Below are positions 9,385 to 19,291 of a stretch of 64,000 nucleotides of DNA, in pieces. The notes beneath the pieces are model-generated. The model worked only from the letters and a program-made list of their open reading frames with translations, was not told the origin of the DNA and ran no database searches. A program made the translations under genes and the position numbers. The stretch spans positions 1 through 64,000 of the forward strand of contig JADJHZ010000011.1 in the NCBI GenBank assembly GCA_016707205.1. The letters run 5' to 3'. Numbering within the stretch: the stretch's first letter is position 1; every line of letters begins with the position of its first letter. The DNA is from Haliscomenobacter sp. GTDB taxonomy: Bacteria > Bacteroidota > Bacteroidia > Chitinophagales > Saprospiraceae.

Positions 9385-10917
9385 GTGCCGGACACCCCAT
9401 TGATCGTCTACAGCCCAAGCCCGTCGCCTCGTTTGGAATACGCGTTCCGGGTGCTTTTAGGGGTCATTCATCCGATGTCCTTTCGGTTGACGCATTCCAT
9501 CAGTGAATTTGCGCGGTTCGAAGGCGCCCGGATCAGTTACAGCCCACATGCGGTTCTTCCGCCGGGGGAAGCGCTGTGGCTGCCGTCGGGCAGCCTGCTT
9601 TTCAACCGGGAAATAAAACCCCTGGTCCCTGCGCTTTGTTCGCCCGGCGAATTAGCGCAGTGGGGGTTGCCAGCCTGGCCTGCTCTATTCCCTCTTCCGG
9701 TAAGCCGGGAAGCCGAATTCCCTTTCGACCTGCCTTCCATGTGTTTTTACCTGCTGAGCCGGTATGAAGAATACCTTCCTTTTGCCCCGGACCGATTTGG
9801 CCGGTTCTCCTCGGGGCAGAGCCAGCTTTCCCAGCTAAACCTCCTGGAATACCCTTTGGTCGATTTTTGGGCAACGGTATTAAAAAATAAGCTGCAAGCC
9901 CGCTGGCCGGGGTTGCCGTTCCAGAACAGGTCGTATCGTTTCCTTCCCACCTACGATATCGACGTAGCCTGGGCGTTCCGCCATCGTCCGCTATGGAGGC
10001 ATGTCCTCGCTTCCGCGCGGGATGTAGTCAGTGGAAACTGGGAAAACCTGGCCGCCCGCATGCAAGCCCTGGCAGGAAAAGAACCGGATCCCTATGACGT
10101 ATACGGCTTTCTGGATCAGGAGCACCGGAAAAGGGGCCTAACTCCCGAGTATTTTTTCCTGGTGGGGAATTACGGCGCCTACGACACCAATCTGCACCAC
10201 AAGAATATAGCCTTTCAAGGCCTCATTCGGGACCTTTCCCGGCAAGGGCCCGTCGGGCTGCATCCCTCTATGGCCAGCAACGACAAGCAAGGGAGGCTTG
10301 AAGAAGAAAAGCGCCGGTTGGAGCGCATCACCGGCACAGCGGTTTCGCACGCCCGGCAGCATTACCTCAAATTCCGGTTGCCTGAAACCTACCGGCGGTT
10401 GCTCCAGGCAGGAATTACGAAGGAGTATTCGATGGGGTTTGCCGACGCCCCCGGTTTCCGGGCAGGAACCTGCGGAGCTTTCCCATGGTACGATCTTCCT
10501 GCCGAACAGGAAACCGCCCTATGGGTGCAACCCCTGCACGTGATGGACGGCGCCCTTAAGAACTATTTGCGGCTCCCGGCAAAGGAAGCAATAGAAAAAG
10601 CCGTTCTGCTGGCCAACCGGTGTAAACAGGTAGACGGCACGTTCTGCTCCCTTTGGCACAACTCCTCGCTCAGCGAGCGGGAAGGTTGGGAAGGGTGGAA
10701 ACAGGGCTACCTGGATCTGCTGGACGAAGCCGGTTCGGCGCCTCCCGGGGGAAGCAAGAATAGGGTTTTGAAAAGGGTCCTTCCTGGATTTTTCTTCCTT
10801 TGGGGGGTATTCCTTAGAGGAATGCATAAAACCTGTTGCCTGCTGGGAAAAATCCACAGACTTTTAGTACATTTATTACCCAACGGATTCCAAATTACCA
10901 TAGCCCATGATTCATAA
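9385..10917 (+). CDS. Polysaccharide-deacetylase-like protein (Bacteroidota family)
   Basis: This is a cytoplasmic-looking protein of about 510 residues with no signal peptide. The N-terminal third (LIVYSPSPSPRLEYAFRVLLG) resembles the domain that precedes NodB-like deacetylase folds in Bacteroidota. The central part has the metal-site-like motif FLPTYDIDVAW and a later VGLHPSMASN. Such proteins probably act on cell-surface glycans, but this is inference. The start is GTG at 9385, chosen because homologous-looking sequence begins there; the nearest ATG (9475) would cut it off. The last 50 residues run through what looks like the upp leader and overlap upp by 11 bases, so a stop near 10765 may have been lost to an indel in CCTCCCGGGGGA. 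Confidence 0.65.
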   Translation: MPDTPLIVYSPSPSPRLEYAFRVLLGVIHPMSFRLTHSISEFARFEGARISYSPHAVLPPGEALWLPSGSLLFNREIKPLVPALCSPGELAQWGLPAWPALFPLPVSREAEFPFDLPSMCFYLLSRYEEYLPFAPDRFGRFSSGQSQLSQLNLLEYPLVDFWATVLKNKLQARWPGLPFQNRSYRFLPTYDIDVAWAFRHRPLWRHVLASARDVVSGNWENLAARMQALAGKEPDPYDVYGFLDQEHRKRGLTPEYFFLVGNYGAYDTNLHHKNIAFQGLIRDLSRQGPVGLHPSMASNDKQGRLEEEKRRLERITGTAVSHARQHYLKFRLPETYRRLLQAGITKEYSMGFADAPGFRAGTCGAFPWYDLPAEQETALWVQPLHVMDGALKNYLRLPAKEAIEKAVLLANRCKQVDGTFCSLWHNSSLSEREGWEGWKQGYLDLLDEAGSAPPGGSKNRVLKRVLPGFFFLWGVFLRGMHKTCCLLGKIHRLLVHLLPNGFQITIAHDS

Positions 10918-11556
10918 TTTAAGCCGAAACCATCACATCGGGAACCAGTACCTCGCCGAATTGCGCGACGAAAAAAAGCAACAAGACCGGCTGCGTTTCC
11001 GGTACAATCTGGAGCGCCTGGGCATGGTTTTGGGGTTTGAGCTGAGCAAATCGCTCCCCTACCGCACCATCGAGGTAGAAACCCCGTTGGGCATTGCGGC
11101 ATGCCAGGTTCCCGACAAGCCCATCGTACTGGCGACCATCCTGCGGGCCGGCCTTCCGTTGCATCAGGGGTTGCTGAACGTTTTTGATCAGGCAGAATCC
11201 GCCTTTATTTCCGCATACCGGAAAAACCACAAAGACGGGTCTTTTGAGATCAAAATGGAATACGTTTCCTGCCCCAGTATTCAGGGAAAGATCCTCATTT
11301 TATGCGACCCGATGCTGGCGACGGGCGCATCGATAGCCATTTCCACCAAAGCGCTTCTGGAATACGGAACCCCCTCCAAAATCCATTTTGTCACCGCCAT
11401 CGCTTCGGTTCCCGGAGTGGAGCATATTGAGCGGGTATTCCCGGAAGCGGACATCTGGATGGGCGCCTCGATGAAGAGCTCACCGCAAAATCCTATATCG
11501 TGCCCGGTTTGGGCGACGCCGGGGATCTGGCCTTTGGCGATAAGATGCAAGAATGA
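10907..11556 (+). CDS. upp: Uracil phosphoribosyltransferase, one indel near the 3' end
   Basis: This salvage enzyme makes UMP from uracil and PRPP in the cytoplasm. Visible are VLATILRAGLPLHQG, the PRPP loop ILCDPMLATGASIA and FVTAIASVPGVEHI. After WMGA the raw frame drifts. Adding one C near 11468 restores LDEELTAKSYIVPGLGDAGD and the ending FGDKMQE, with a TGA at 11554-11556. The repaired length is about 216 residues, normal for the family. A heptad repeat tract starts just after the stop codon and leads into the convergent TPR gene. Confidence 0.92.
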
Positions 11557-11561
11557 GATAA

Positions 11562-11644
11562 GGGCCTAAGGCGTAAGGCGAAGTGGTTGGTGATTGAGTG
11601 GTTAAGTGGTTGGTGGTTATTTTGCCATTCGCCTTTTTCGCCTA
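11562..11644. repeat. Heptad repeat tract between convergent upp and TPR genes
   Basis: Units include CTAAGGC, GTAAGGC, GAAGTGG, TTGGTGA and TTGGTGG with occasional 8-base units, ending in TTCGCC copies that can pair with the GGCGAA on the left. The opposite gene's TAG stop (11642-11644) is directly joined to the tract. Confidence 0.6.
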
Positions 11645-13060
11645 GTTGGCTGGCCGTATCGCCGTATATTCCTGTATCCAGCAGCCCACATAGAAGCGGT
11701 CGCCCACCTTGAGGTTGCGCTGGAAAATATCCTCTACGGATGGCATATACTGGGAATACCGGGAAATCCATTTATTCGCTTCTGCGGCGGACGAGGGGTC
11801 AACGGATTTGGCCCGAACCCACATATCAATAGCAGGCCAAACAACGATCTGGCTATCCCAGCCCCTTCCCGGTCCGCAGATAGGTCCGCTGGAAGCGTAC
11901 ATTCTACCGATCAGGATAAAAGGCTCTCCCCAGTTGGATTTGGCGCCTGCCGCGCGGAGCGCGTATTTTCTGGCCTGGGTGAAGTTTTTCAAGCTGGCGT
12001 AATAGATTTTTGCGATCAGCAGCAAATACTGCCCTTTTTTCGCTGCATCGGTGCTTTGTTCCGCCGCTTTTTCAAACCCTTCGATGGCACAGTCGTAATC
12101 GGCTTCCCGGAGGCAGTTATAGGCCAGTTCCGCCGGTCCTGCCTCCTTTACGCAATACCGGTTCCCTGCTTCGATTAAGCGGGCCATGAGGGGTTCGGAT
12201 TCGGGGCATCCGCCCCATTTCAGGCGGCTGTACACTTCCCGGATGACATCGCAGTTGGTGCTGTCTTCGAGAAAATCCTGATAATATTTGCCGGTGTAGT
12301 AGGCGCAATCGTAAAACCCTTTCACGGTCTCAAACGCTTCCAGGCGGGCAGGAGTATAGGATTCCACAATCCGCCAGCGTTCGCATGCTTTCCCTTCGCA
12401 GGTTGCCAGGCCATTCGCCAGGATTTCCCGAATCTTTTGCTGGTATTTCCTGGCTTCATCCAGGCTGATCTGCTTGTCGAAATACAATTCCACCAACAGG
12501 GAAGCAAAGGGATTGATCACAAAGTCATTGGCTTTGATCCCGTCGCGATCAACGGCTTCCTTGAAAAAGGCATAGATCTCTTTTCGGCTTGCCCTTCCGG
12601 GGTAAGAATAATACAGATCAAATCCTTTCCTTGCCGGCACGTAGCCGCCTTCCGGATAGCACTGTTCGATCTCGTCGTAGAACTTGAAGATGGTATCCAC
12701 ATAGCTGTGGATGAGGACGGAGTCCTGGGTCAGGGAAATAAACCGCTCATAGAAGCGAATCCCATCGGCAAAAACGGTATTCCGCTGGCCGTCGGCCGCA
12801 GGAGCGTCGGCGTATACTTTTTTCCAGAGGTCAAACGCTTGGGTCCAGTCTTCCACCTTCAAAAAGTCCCGATAGAGCACAAAGTTCCGGAGCGCTTCTT
12901 CCGGATAGGTCAAATCCTTGAAGGTACGGCAAGGCCCTTCCTTTTTAGGCGGAGGCGGGGGCGTTGGGGCAACAGCCACCTGTTCGGTCGTTTTTGGGGT
13001 ACAGGCGCCGAGCAAAAGAAGAAGGGCAAAAAGAGCACCCAGTTTCAACCAATGTTTCAT
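11642..13060 (-). CDS. TPR-repeat lipoprotein, paralogue of the next gene upstream
   Basis: The protein has about 472 residues from the ATG at 13060, which puts a lipoprotein signal peptide first (MKHWLKLGALFALLLLLGAC). A proline-rich spacer follows (VAVAPTPPPPPKK), then helical repeats with TPR-like spacing (YNCLREADYDCAIEGFEKAAEQS, KKGQYLLLIAKIYYASLKNF). Motifs shared with the neighbour are DLWKKVYADAPAADGQRN, QCYPEGGY, GRMYASSG and the terminal VGDRFYVGCWIQ. The pair probably arose by duplication. Periplasmic or outer-membrane scaffolding is plausible but unproven. The longer in-frame start at 13114 is rejected because it precedes the signal peptide. Confidence 0.8.
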   Translation of the reverse strand: MKHWLKLGALFALLLLLGACTPKTTEQVAVAPTPPPPPKKEGPCRTFKDLTYPEEALRNFVLYRDFLKVEDWTQAFDLWKKVYADAPAADGQRNTVFADGIRFYERFISLTQDSVLIHSYVDTIFKFYDEIEQCYPEGGYVPARKGFDLYYSYPGRASRKEIYAFFKEAVDRDGIKANDFVINPFASLLVELYFDKQISLDEARKYQQKIREILANGLATCEGKACERWRIVESYTPARLEAFETVKGFYDCAYYTGKYYQDFLEDSTNCDVIREVYSRLKWGGCPESEPLMARLIEAGNRYCVKEAGPAELAYNCLREADYDCAIEGFEKAAEQSTDAAKKGQYLLLIAKIYYASLKNFTQARKYALRAAGAKSNWGEPFILIGRMYASSGPICGPGRGWDSQIVVWPAIDMWVRAKSVDPSSAAEANKWISRYSQYMPSVEDIFQRNLKVGDRFYVGCWIQEYTAIRPAN

Positions 13061-13099
13061 GATCCTAAGAGTTAAGACAAAAGCCGTCTGAGGACGAAA

Positions 13100-13152
13100 G
13101 AAAATAAAAAACAATGGAGGGGCTACGCTCCCTTATGAGCAAAGCCCCTCCA
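13100..13152 (-). terminator. Intrinsic terminator between the two TPR paralogues
   Basis: TGGAGGGGCT (13115-13124) pairs perfectly with AGCCCCTCCA (13143-13152). On the minus strand the hairpin is followed by TTGTTTTTTATTTT. It lies after the stop of the upstream paralogue (13180) and before the start of the downstream one (13060), so the two are likely separate units. Confidence 0.85.
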
Positions 13153-13179
13153 GGGATGCCAGAAAAGCGATCCGGGTGA

Positions 13180-14582
13180 TTAATACTTCAAGGTTACCGT
13201 TTCCCCAATCCAGCAAGGCACCGTCACGCGGGTATTATTCACTCCGCGCATGAAGACGTCGTCTTTAGGCGGAACAGAGGCGCTGTACAAGCTAATTTTT
13301 CGGGAAGCCTCGCCGGCAACCTCGCTATCGATGGAGCGGGCGTAGGCGTATTTGTCGATAGCGGCAAGCACCGCGAGCCCACGGGAATACCCATCGCTGC
13401 CGCAGTTGCGGCTGGAGGCGGCGTACATGTCGCCGATCAGCACCACGGGCGGCCCCAACCCGGGCGGAGGCTTGCTGCTTTGCGTGCGTTATCGCGGGCG
13501 GCAGAATAGGCTTTGAGCTGACGGAACTGGATCGACGCCATGCTAAAGTAGTACTCCGCCTGCTTGTCGGCATCTTCTTCCTGTGCGACGGCCTCTTTGT
13601 ATTTGTCTAAGGCTTCGCTGTATTTACCGTTTTCGTAAAGTTTCCGGGCTGCAACCCCAGGGTTCTTCGCCAGGAACTCCTCGGTGAGGCGGGTATTCAA
13701 TTCCAGGGCGGTTTCCTCGTATTTCGTTTTCAACTCCAGCATAATGGAATCCGTTTCCGCGCAGCCCTGTGTTTTCAGGGTATTGTATACATAGCGGAGC
13801 ACATCCAGGTCGTCTGGGTTTTCGCGATAGGTGGGGATCAGTTTTTCCTTGAAAGATTCGCAGTCAAAAATGTCCTTTTCCACCTCTCTGAGTTGGAACT
13901 CCATGCGCACAGCGGACGCTTCGTAGTATTGACCGTACTTTTCGTTATTGACGGTATTGTGCTCGGCGATTTCCTTAGCTTTGATCACCGCATTGCGCGC
14001 CTCTTCGCGGCTAATCTGCTGGCTTTTGAATAAATAAGTCACCAGCATGCCCAGCGGTTCAAAAACGATGTATTCCACGTTATTGCCGCCTTTATCGAGG
14101 GCTTCCTGGAATGCTTTGAACGTTTCCGTCCGGTAACCGAAGCTGGTCATATAAAACATATCCACCGCTTTGCGGCCATAGGCATAAGGCGCATCTTTGG
14201 GGTAGCAAACGATATATTGATCGTAGAGTTTAATGATCAATTGCTCGGCATGGGCTTTGCCGACCTCGTCTTTGGCCCTTTCTTTCTCTGCTTTATAGAG
14301 TTCGATTCCATCCACGAAGTGGGCGGCGCGCTGTCCGTCGGCGGCAGGAGCGCCTTCGTATGCTTTTTTCCAATTATCGAAAGCCAGGTTAAAGTTGAGA
14401 TCGTCCAGCTTTGCCAGATCGGTATACGCTTTCCCTTTCACGATTCCCCGATACAGCACGTGCGCTTCCTTAAGGGAAGCCTCATTCGGGGAACCCACCC
14501 AAGTTGCGCATTGGGCCTGTGCCGCGGCGGCTGCGAAGACCAGAGAAATTCCCACTAACACCATTTTAGATAAAGCCGTCAT
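13180..14582 (-). CDS. Secreted TPR-repeat protein, paralogue, one frameshift
   Basis: The signal peptide starts at 14582 (MTALSKMVLVGISLVFAAAA, cleaved near AQAQ). The body is helical, with a charged TPR-like region (ARKLYENGKYSEALDKYKEAV, then YYFSMASIQFRQLKAYSAARD). Landmarks match the downstream paralogue: AFDNWKKAYEGAPAADGQRA, VCYPKDAPYA and IGDMYAASS. The frame breaks near 13445, within RPGWGPP, and continues to 13180 with VPCWIGETVTLKY. Repaired length is about 467 residues. Unlike its paralogue it lacks a lipobox cysteine, so it is probably soluble in the periplasm or exported. The function is unknown. Confidence 0.78.
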
Positions 14583-14584
14583 GA

Positions 14585-15942
14585 TTAATTGAATTTTCGT
14601 TTGAAAAACCAAGAGTTATCATTAAGAGTAAAACCAAGCGTCATTTGCACAAAATTTTCCATCAAACTTTCTTCCAGCCCAAACCGCCCCGCTTCGAGGG
14701 CAATGTTGAGGAAAGAGGTTGTTTGCCGGGGCAGGATGATCGGGAACCCGGCGCCCAGGGTAATCCCGTATTCCTTGATCTGGGCCCCGTTGACGCTGCG
14801 CGGGTCTGTGCCGTAATAAAAGCCCGCCCGGTAGCGCACCCTCTGGAAATAGTTATTGTACGAGGTTACGTCGGGAATCAGTTCGCCGCCGAAAGCGAAA
14901 CGCCAGGAATCGAGCAAGCTTTTGGGCCTGGCCTCGTTGCGGTACTTGCTCCATTTCCCGGCAGCATACTCGGCGCTGATCCGAAGTTTATCCTTTTTTC
15001 GTACGTAAGCCCAAACCCCATTTCGCCGGGCAAGGTCCCGGATGCTTCGACACCGCTAGCACTTGCAAAAGTATCAATGGGAGCAGAAAGATCAAAATTA
15101 TCCCGGTAATACAATCGGCTGGTTGTCGAAGTTAATTCAGGCGCATTGCTAAAATAAGCGCCTGCGGTAAGCACGGGCTTCCCGATGTCGTTAACCCATT
15201 TAGCGGGGGTTTTCTTCCCCAGGTCCAGGGTATATTGGACTCCGGTTTTCCATTGGAGGCTTTTCAGGCTGGTTTCGTCCAGTAGCTCGGTGGAATAAGA
15301 CACGTCCAGACTATCGAACTCCACCCTGCGGCTATAAGTGGCTTTGCCAAACAGGTAGCCTGCTTCGAGGCCGAAGGAGAGCGCTCCAAATCGCAACCCG
15401 TTCGACCATCCCAATTTATAGGTTCCGCCAGTCCCTTTCAGGGACGTAACGGTTTGGCCTGCGCCGGGAAGCTCGGCAACCGACTCGACATGATACCCAA
15501 CATTGGTGTAGGGCTGTAAGGCCACGGCCGTACCCCAGCCGAATTTGTTTTTCTGGCGTTCCAGAGCCTGGTTGATCGGATTTTTCAAAGGAATAGCAAG
15601 AGAAAAATAATTCAGGTTGCCGCTCCAGTTCGACGAGGATTCCCCTCCTGTGCGAAGGCCCGAATACCGGGTGTACATGCCCACTTCAAAAGCCGTCACC
15701 TGAAGCCAGCCCAGGGAAGCAGGATTGACGGCATTGAAATGGGAGGGATAGTTGAAAGAAGCCCCTATGCCCGCCATTCCAGCCGCCGCCGCAAAGTAGG
15801 GGTCCGCCGGGTCCCCAAGGCCAAAGCGGGAATACGGGGAGTTGGACTTGGGCTGAATGTAGTAATTCTGGGCAATCCCCAGATTCCATCCCAGCGCCAA
15901 AACTACCGCTACAATTAACCATCTATTCCAGATCCCTGACAT
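14585..15942 (-). CDS. Outer-membrane beta-barrel protein, frameshifted
   Basis: A signal peptide (MSGIWNRWLIVAVVLALGWNL, AQ cleavage) is followed by NSPYSRFGLGDPADPYFAAAAGMAGIG and PASLGWLQ, a pattern typical of FadL/PorV-like barrels of Bacteroidota. The first part runs to about 15010 in one frame. The region 14910-15010 must be read with at least two frame changes (EYAAGKWSKYRN, then LDSWRFAFGGELIPD) before ending in FTLNDNSWFFKRKFN. The repaired length is about 450 residues. Its ATG lies within the last codons of coaX (20-base overlap), so translation is probably coupled. The ligand or export role is unknown. Confidence 0.7.
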
Positions 15943-16656
15943 TATGATTCAATATTTTATTCAATCCTTCGAGGACTAAATTTTCGTGAACAAATATCTT
16001 CTTTTTCAGGTTATTTGCCAAAAAGAGGGCGTCTCCGCCGGTTAAAATCGCGTTAACACTTCCCCATTCTTTTTCGCAACGCTGAATATACCTTCTATCT
16101 CCATTACTGCGCCCAAAACAGCGCCATTTCGGAGCGCTGAATCCGTCGAATATCCAATCCACTGATCGACCTCGTTCAATTTGGCCAGAGGCAGGCTCGC
16201 TGTAAATTCCGCCATGGCCCGGAGGCGGATCTCCAACCCGGGAGAAATATTTCCACCGAGGTAGCGCCCCCCGCTGAGCACAAATTCAAAGGTCATACAG
16301 GTACCGGCGTCGATCACCAGGCAATGCGCGTCCGGATACCTGGCGAAAGCGCCCGCTGCAGCGGCTATCCGGTCCAGTCCCAGCGTTTCCGGAGTTTGGT
16401 ACGCCACCTGCACCGGGACCGGCGTAGCGTGGGAAAAACGGACCAAACGGCCTGTTTTTTCCAGTTCCCGTTCGATTTCCGGATCGACAGCCCGCCTCAC
16501 TGAGGATAAGATAACACTTTTCACCTTTTGGTTGGTCAGGAACGCCGCCAGGGTCTCGATTTCTACCTCAGGCCAGTTTTCCCGGACAACCAACCGGCCC
16601 GATTCAAAAAGCGCGGCTTTAGCCCGAGTGTTTCCTATGTCAATTACCAGATTCAA
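15923..16656 (-). CDS. coaX: Type III pantothenate kinase, one frameshift
   Basis: This enzyme phosphorylates pantothenate in coenzyme A synthesis. The CoaX motifs are MNLVIDIGNTRAKAALFE at the start, TLGLDRIAAAAGA, CLVIDAGTCMTFEFV, GGNISPGLEIR and ILTGGDA near the end. The last part is in another frame, joined near 16085 (AVMEIEGYIQRCEKEWG), and ends LNKILNHNVRDLE. The repaired length is about 244 residues, as expected. Its final 20 bases overlap the start of the outer-membrane gene downstream, which suggests a two-gene operon. Confidence 0.88.
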
Positions 16657-16730
16657 TCTATGCCTTCGCTTTATCTTAAGGACGCGCCTGCCGCTGCAGG
16701 GTAACTTAACCTTTTGTTAAAGATTGCGCG

Positions 16731-18256
16731 TCAATGTTTAAAATGGCGCACTCCCGTCATGACCATGGGCAATCCATGGGCGTTACAGTAGTCGATGCTG
16801 TCGTTGTCCTTGACCGATCCTCCAGGCTGAATAACTGCTGCAATGCCGGCTTGGTGGGCGATTTCGACGCTGTCGGCAAACGGAAAAAACGCATCGGAAG
16901 CCAGGGCAGCGCCCTGAACGTCAAAGCCGTAGCGGCGGGCTTTATCGACAGCTTGTTTCAACGCGTCGACGCGGGAAGTCTGCCCGCATCCCATACCGAT
17001 TAGCTGCCCTCCTTTTGCCAGAGCAATCGCGTTGGATTTCAGGTGCTTGACGCACTTCAGGGCGAACAACAGATCAGACGCCTGGTCTTTCGCCGGGGCC
17101 TCGCTCGTAACCACTTTCCAGGAGTCTGGCCTCTTCCATTGCCAGGTCGGTGTCCTGCTGAATCACGCCGTTGAGCAGGCTTTTAAACAGGTGGGCGGGA
17201 AGGTCCATGGTTTTGAGCCGGAGCAAAATGCGGTTTTTCTTCCTGGTCAGCAACTCGATCGCTTCCGGGGCATAATCCGGAGCGATGAGCACTTCGTAAA
17301 AATCGCATCCACTGCCGATGCGGTGGCTTCATCTATCCGAGCGTTGGCAATCAGGACGCCCCGAAAGCGGATACCGGATCCCCGGCCAGAGCGGCTTCCC
17401 AAGCCGCCTTCAAACTGGGCCTTGTGGCCACTCCACAGGCATTGGTATGCTTAAGTATGGCAAAAGTCGGTTGGTCCTGCCGGAATTCGGCGATCAAAGC
17501 GATGGCCGCATCGATATCCACCAGATTGTTGTAGGAAAGCGCCTTCCCAGCGATTTTCTCCAGCAAATCCTCCAGACGGCCAAAGAAAACGCCTTGCTGG
17601 TGGGGGTTTTCTCCATACCGAAGCGTTTCGGATTCCTGGACGCTTTGCTTGAACACGGGGATCGCCGCCACGCGGTTAAAATAGGTAAAAATTGCGGTGT
17701 CGTAATGCGAACTTACCTGAAAAGCGCGGGCAGCCAGTGCCTGGCGGTCGGCCAGATCCGTGTATCCGGACTTCTCCTGAAGGATTTCCAGCAACATGCC
17801 GTATTCCTGGCGGGAAGGTACCACGGCGACGTCCTGAAAGTTCTTTGCCGCAGCCCGGATCAGGGAAATCCCTCCAACGTCAATTTTTTCGATGATCGAT
17901 TTCTCGTCCTGTGTAGAAGCCAGCGTTTCCTCAAAGGGGTAAAGATCTACAATTACCAGGTCGAGTTCGGGGATTTCGTATTCCCGGAGTTGTTTTAAGT
18001 GCGCTTCTTCCCTACGGGCCAGCAGGCCTCCAAATACTTTGGGATGGAGGGTTTTCACCCTGCCGTCCAGAATAGAAGGATAACCGGTAAGGGTTTCTAC
18101 CGAAACCACCGGAAAACCCAACGATTCAATAAATTGCTGCGTGCCCCCGGTGGAATACAACGTCACTCCAAGACGATTCAGTTCCCGGATCAAGGGCTCT
18201 AACCCTTCTTTTGAAAAAACGGAAATGAGCGCAGACTGGATTTTTTTGGCTGCCAT
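16731..18256 (-). CDS. purH: Bifunctional AICAR transformylase / IMP cyclohydrolase, two frameshifts
   Basis: PurH carries out the last two steps of IMP synthesis. The N-terminal MGS-like cyclohydrolase domain reads ALISVFSKEGLEPLIREL, LYSTGGTQQFIE, GRVKTLHPKVFGGLL. The transformylase part shows ETLRYGENPHQQ, ALSYNNLVDIDAA, LKHTNACGVA, and in the last segment SNAIALAKGGQLIGMGCGQ and SDAFFPFADSVE. Frame changes near 17310 and 17100 separate three readable blocks. The start ATG at 18256 (MAAKKIQSALISVF) is chosen over the longer frame because it matches the family N-terminus. A -33/-7 promoter pair lies at 18295-18326. Length is about 508 residues. Confidence 0.93.
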
Positions 18257-18294
18257 ATTAGGAGATTGAAGTTCCTCGTTTTTAAAAAGCTGCG

Positions 18295-18326
18295 CAAAAG
18301 TACACAAAAGGATAAGAATTGGCAAA
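18295..18326 (-). promoter_or_regulatory. Promoter of purH (TTTG - 20 bases - TACTTTTG)
   Basis: On the minus strand TTTG (18323-18326) is followed 20 bases later by TACTTTTG (18295-18302). Both match the Bacteroidota -33/-7 consensus, about 39 bases before the purH start. Confidence 0.6.
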
Positions 18327-18524
18327 AACCCCAAAAAGCCGATTTCCGGAAGCCCCTGCGCAAAGGCTGGAGACGGCAAACATAATTCTATCCAGGACCT
18401 TATTAATCAGCTCTACCGGGGATAATTTGATCATTCTCCCCTGCGAAGCAATTTCCGTTGGGGGAGCGAGTATCTTTTTTAAAAAAAAAAAGCATCTATT
18501 GGCGCCCTTGGCGGCGGGGAACGC

Positions 18525-19130
18525 TCAATGGCCGTCCGTTTTTCCGGATTGAGGATCGAGTACCGACCCGAGGTGGAAGCAGGTCCGGCATCGAGGTTCG
18601 TACAGATCTTTCTCGCCGAGCATAACGGTTTCTTCGTTGGCAGTAAGCCGGTAGGAATGGACCGCCAGATTTCCGCAATGGGGGCAAATGGCATGCACTT
18701 TGGTAATGTATTCCGCCACAGCGAGGAGTTGCGGTATGGGGCCAAAGGGCTTGCCCCGGAAATCCATGTCCAGTCCGGCAATGATGACGCGCAGGCCGCG
18801 CAGCGCCAGCTTCTGGCAATTTTCCGGAAGGTCTTCGTCAAAAAATTGCGCCTCGTCGATGCCGACGACCGTAACGCCTTCCGAAAGCGCGATCAGCTCG
18901 TTGGAATGGGCTATCGAGGTAGAATGAATGCTGCTGGCATCATGGGAAACGACCATGGATTCGGAGTAGCGCCGGTCGATCTGGGGCTTGAAAATTTCCA
19001 CGCGCTGGTTGGCAATTTTAGCTCGTTTGAGCCTCCGGATCAGCTCTTCTGTTTTTCCAGAGAACATGGAGCCGCAGATCACTTCAATCCACCCGCTCCG
19101 TTGCCCCCTGAATTGTGGTTCTATAAACAT
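18525..19130 (-). CDS. tdk: Thymidine kinase
   Basis: This is a class II thymidine kinase of 201 residues that salvages thymidine to dTMP. The Walker A motif is GSMFSGKT (20-27), followed by EELIRRLKRA. Further on are VGIDEAQFFDE (the catalytic DEAQF region), GLDMDFRGKPFG (lasso-loop lead), and a zinc site made of CPHC and CRTC. The C-terminus keeps GSVLDPQSGKTDGH. The gene is intact. About 270 bases lie between it and purH, both on the minus strand. That gap ends in a long A-run (18479-18491) and otherwise shows nothing but the purH promoter. Confidence 0.94.
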   Translation of the reverse strand: MFIEPQFRGQRSGWIEVICGSMFSGKTEELIRRLKRAKIANQRVEIFKPQIDRRYSESMVVSHDASSIHSTSIAHSNELIALSEGVTVVGIDEAQFFDEDLPENCQKLALRGLRVIIAGLDMDFRGKPFGPIPQLLAVAEYITKVHAICPHCGNLAVHSYRLTANEETVMLGEKDLYEPRCRTCFHLGSVLDPQSGKTDGH

Positions 19131-19291
19131 GACCTTAAATTTTTATTAACAGGGAAGCCGAATTTCCCACGCATAAACATAAAACCGGAACACGTTATTA
19201 AAAATAGGGCCGCCGTATTTTTTGGTTGCCCGAGACCAAAAAATTGGCCAGAAACCACTTATTTCGCACTCAGCCTACAAAACAAATCGAA

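Noticed and set aside
10765..10917. Last 50 residues of the deacetylase-like protein as true coding sequence
   Set aside because: The composition changes, it overlaps upp and stops lie nearby in the other two frames. I keep the coordinates but consider this tail doubtful.
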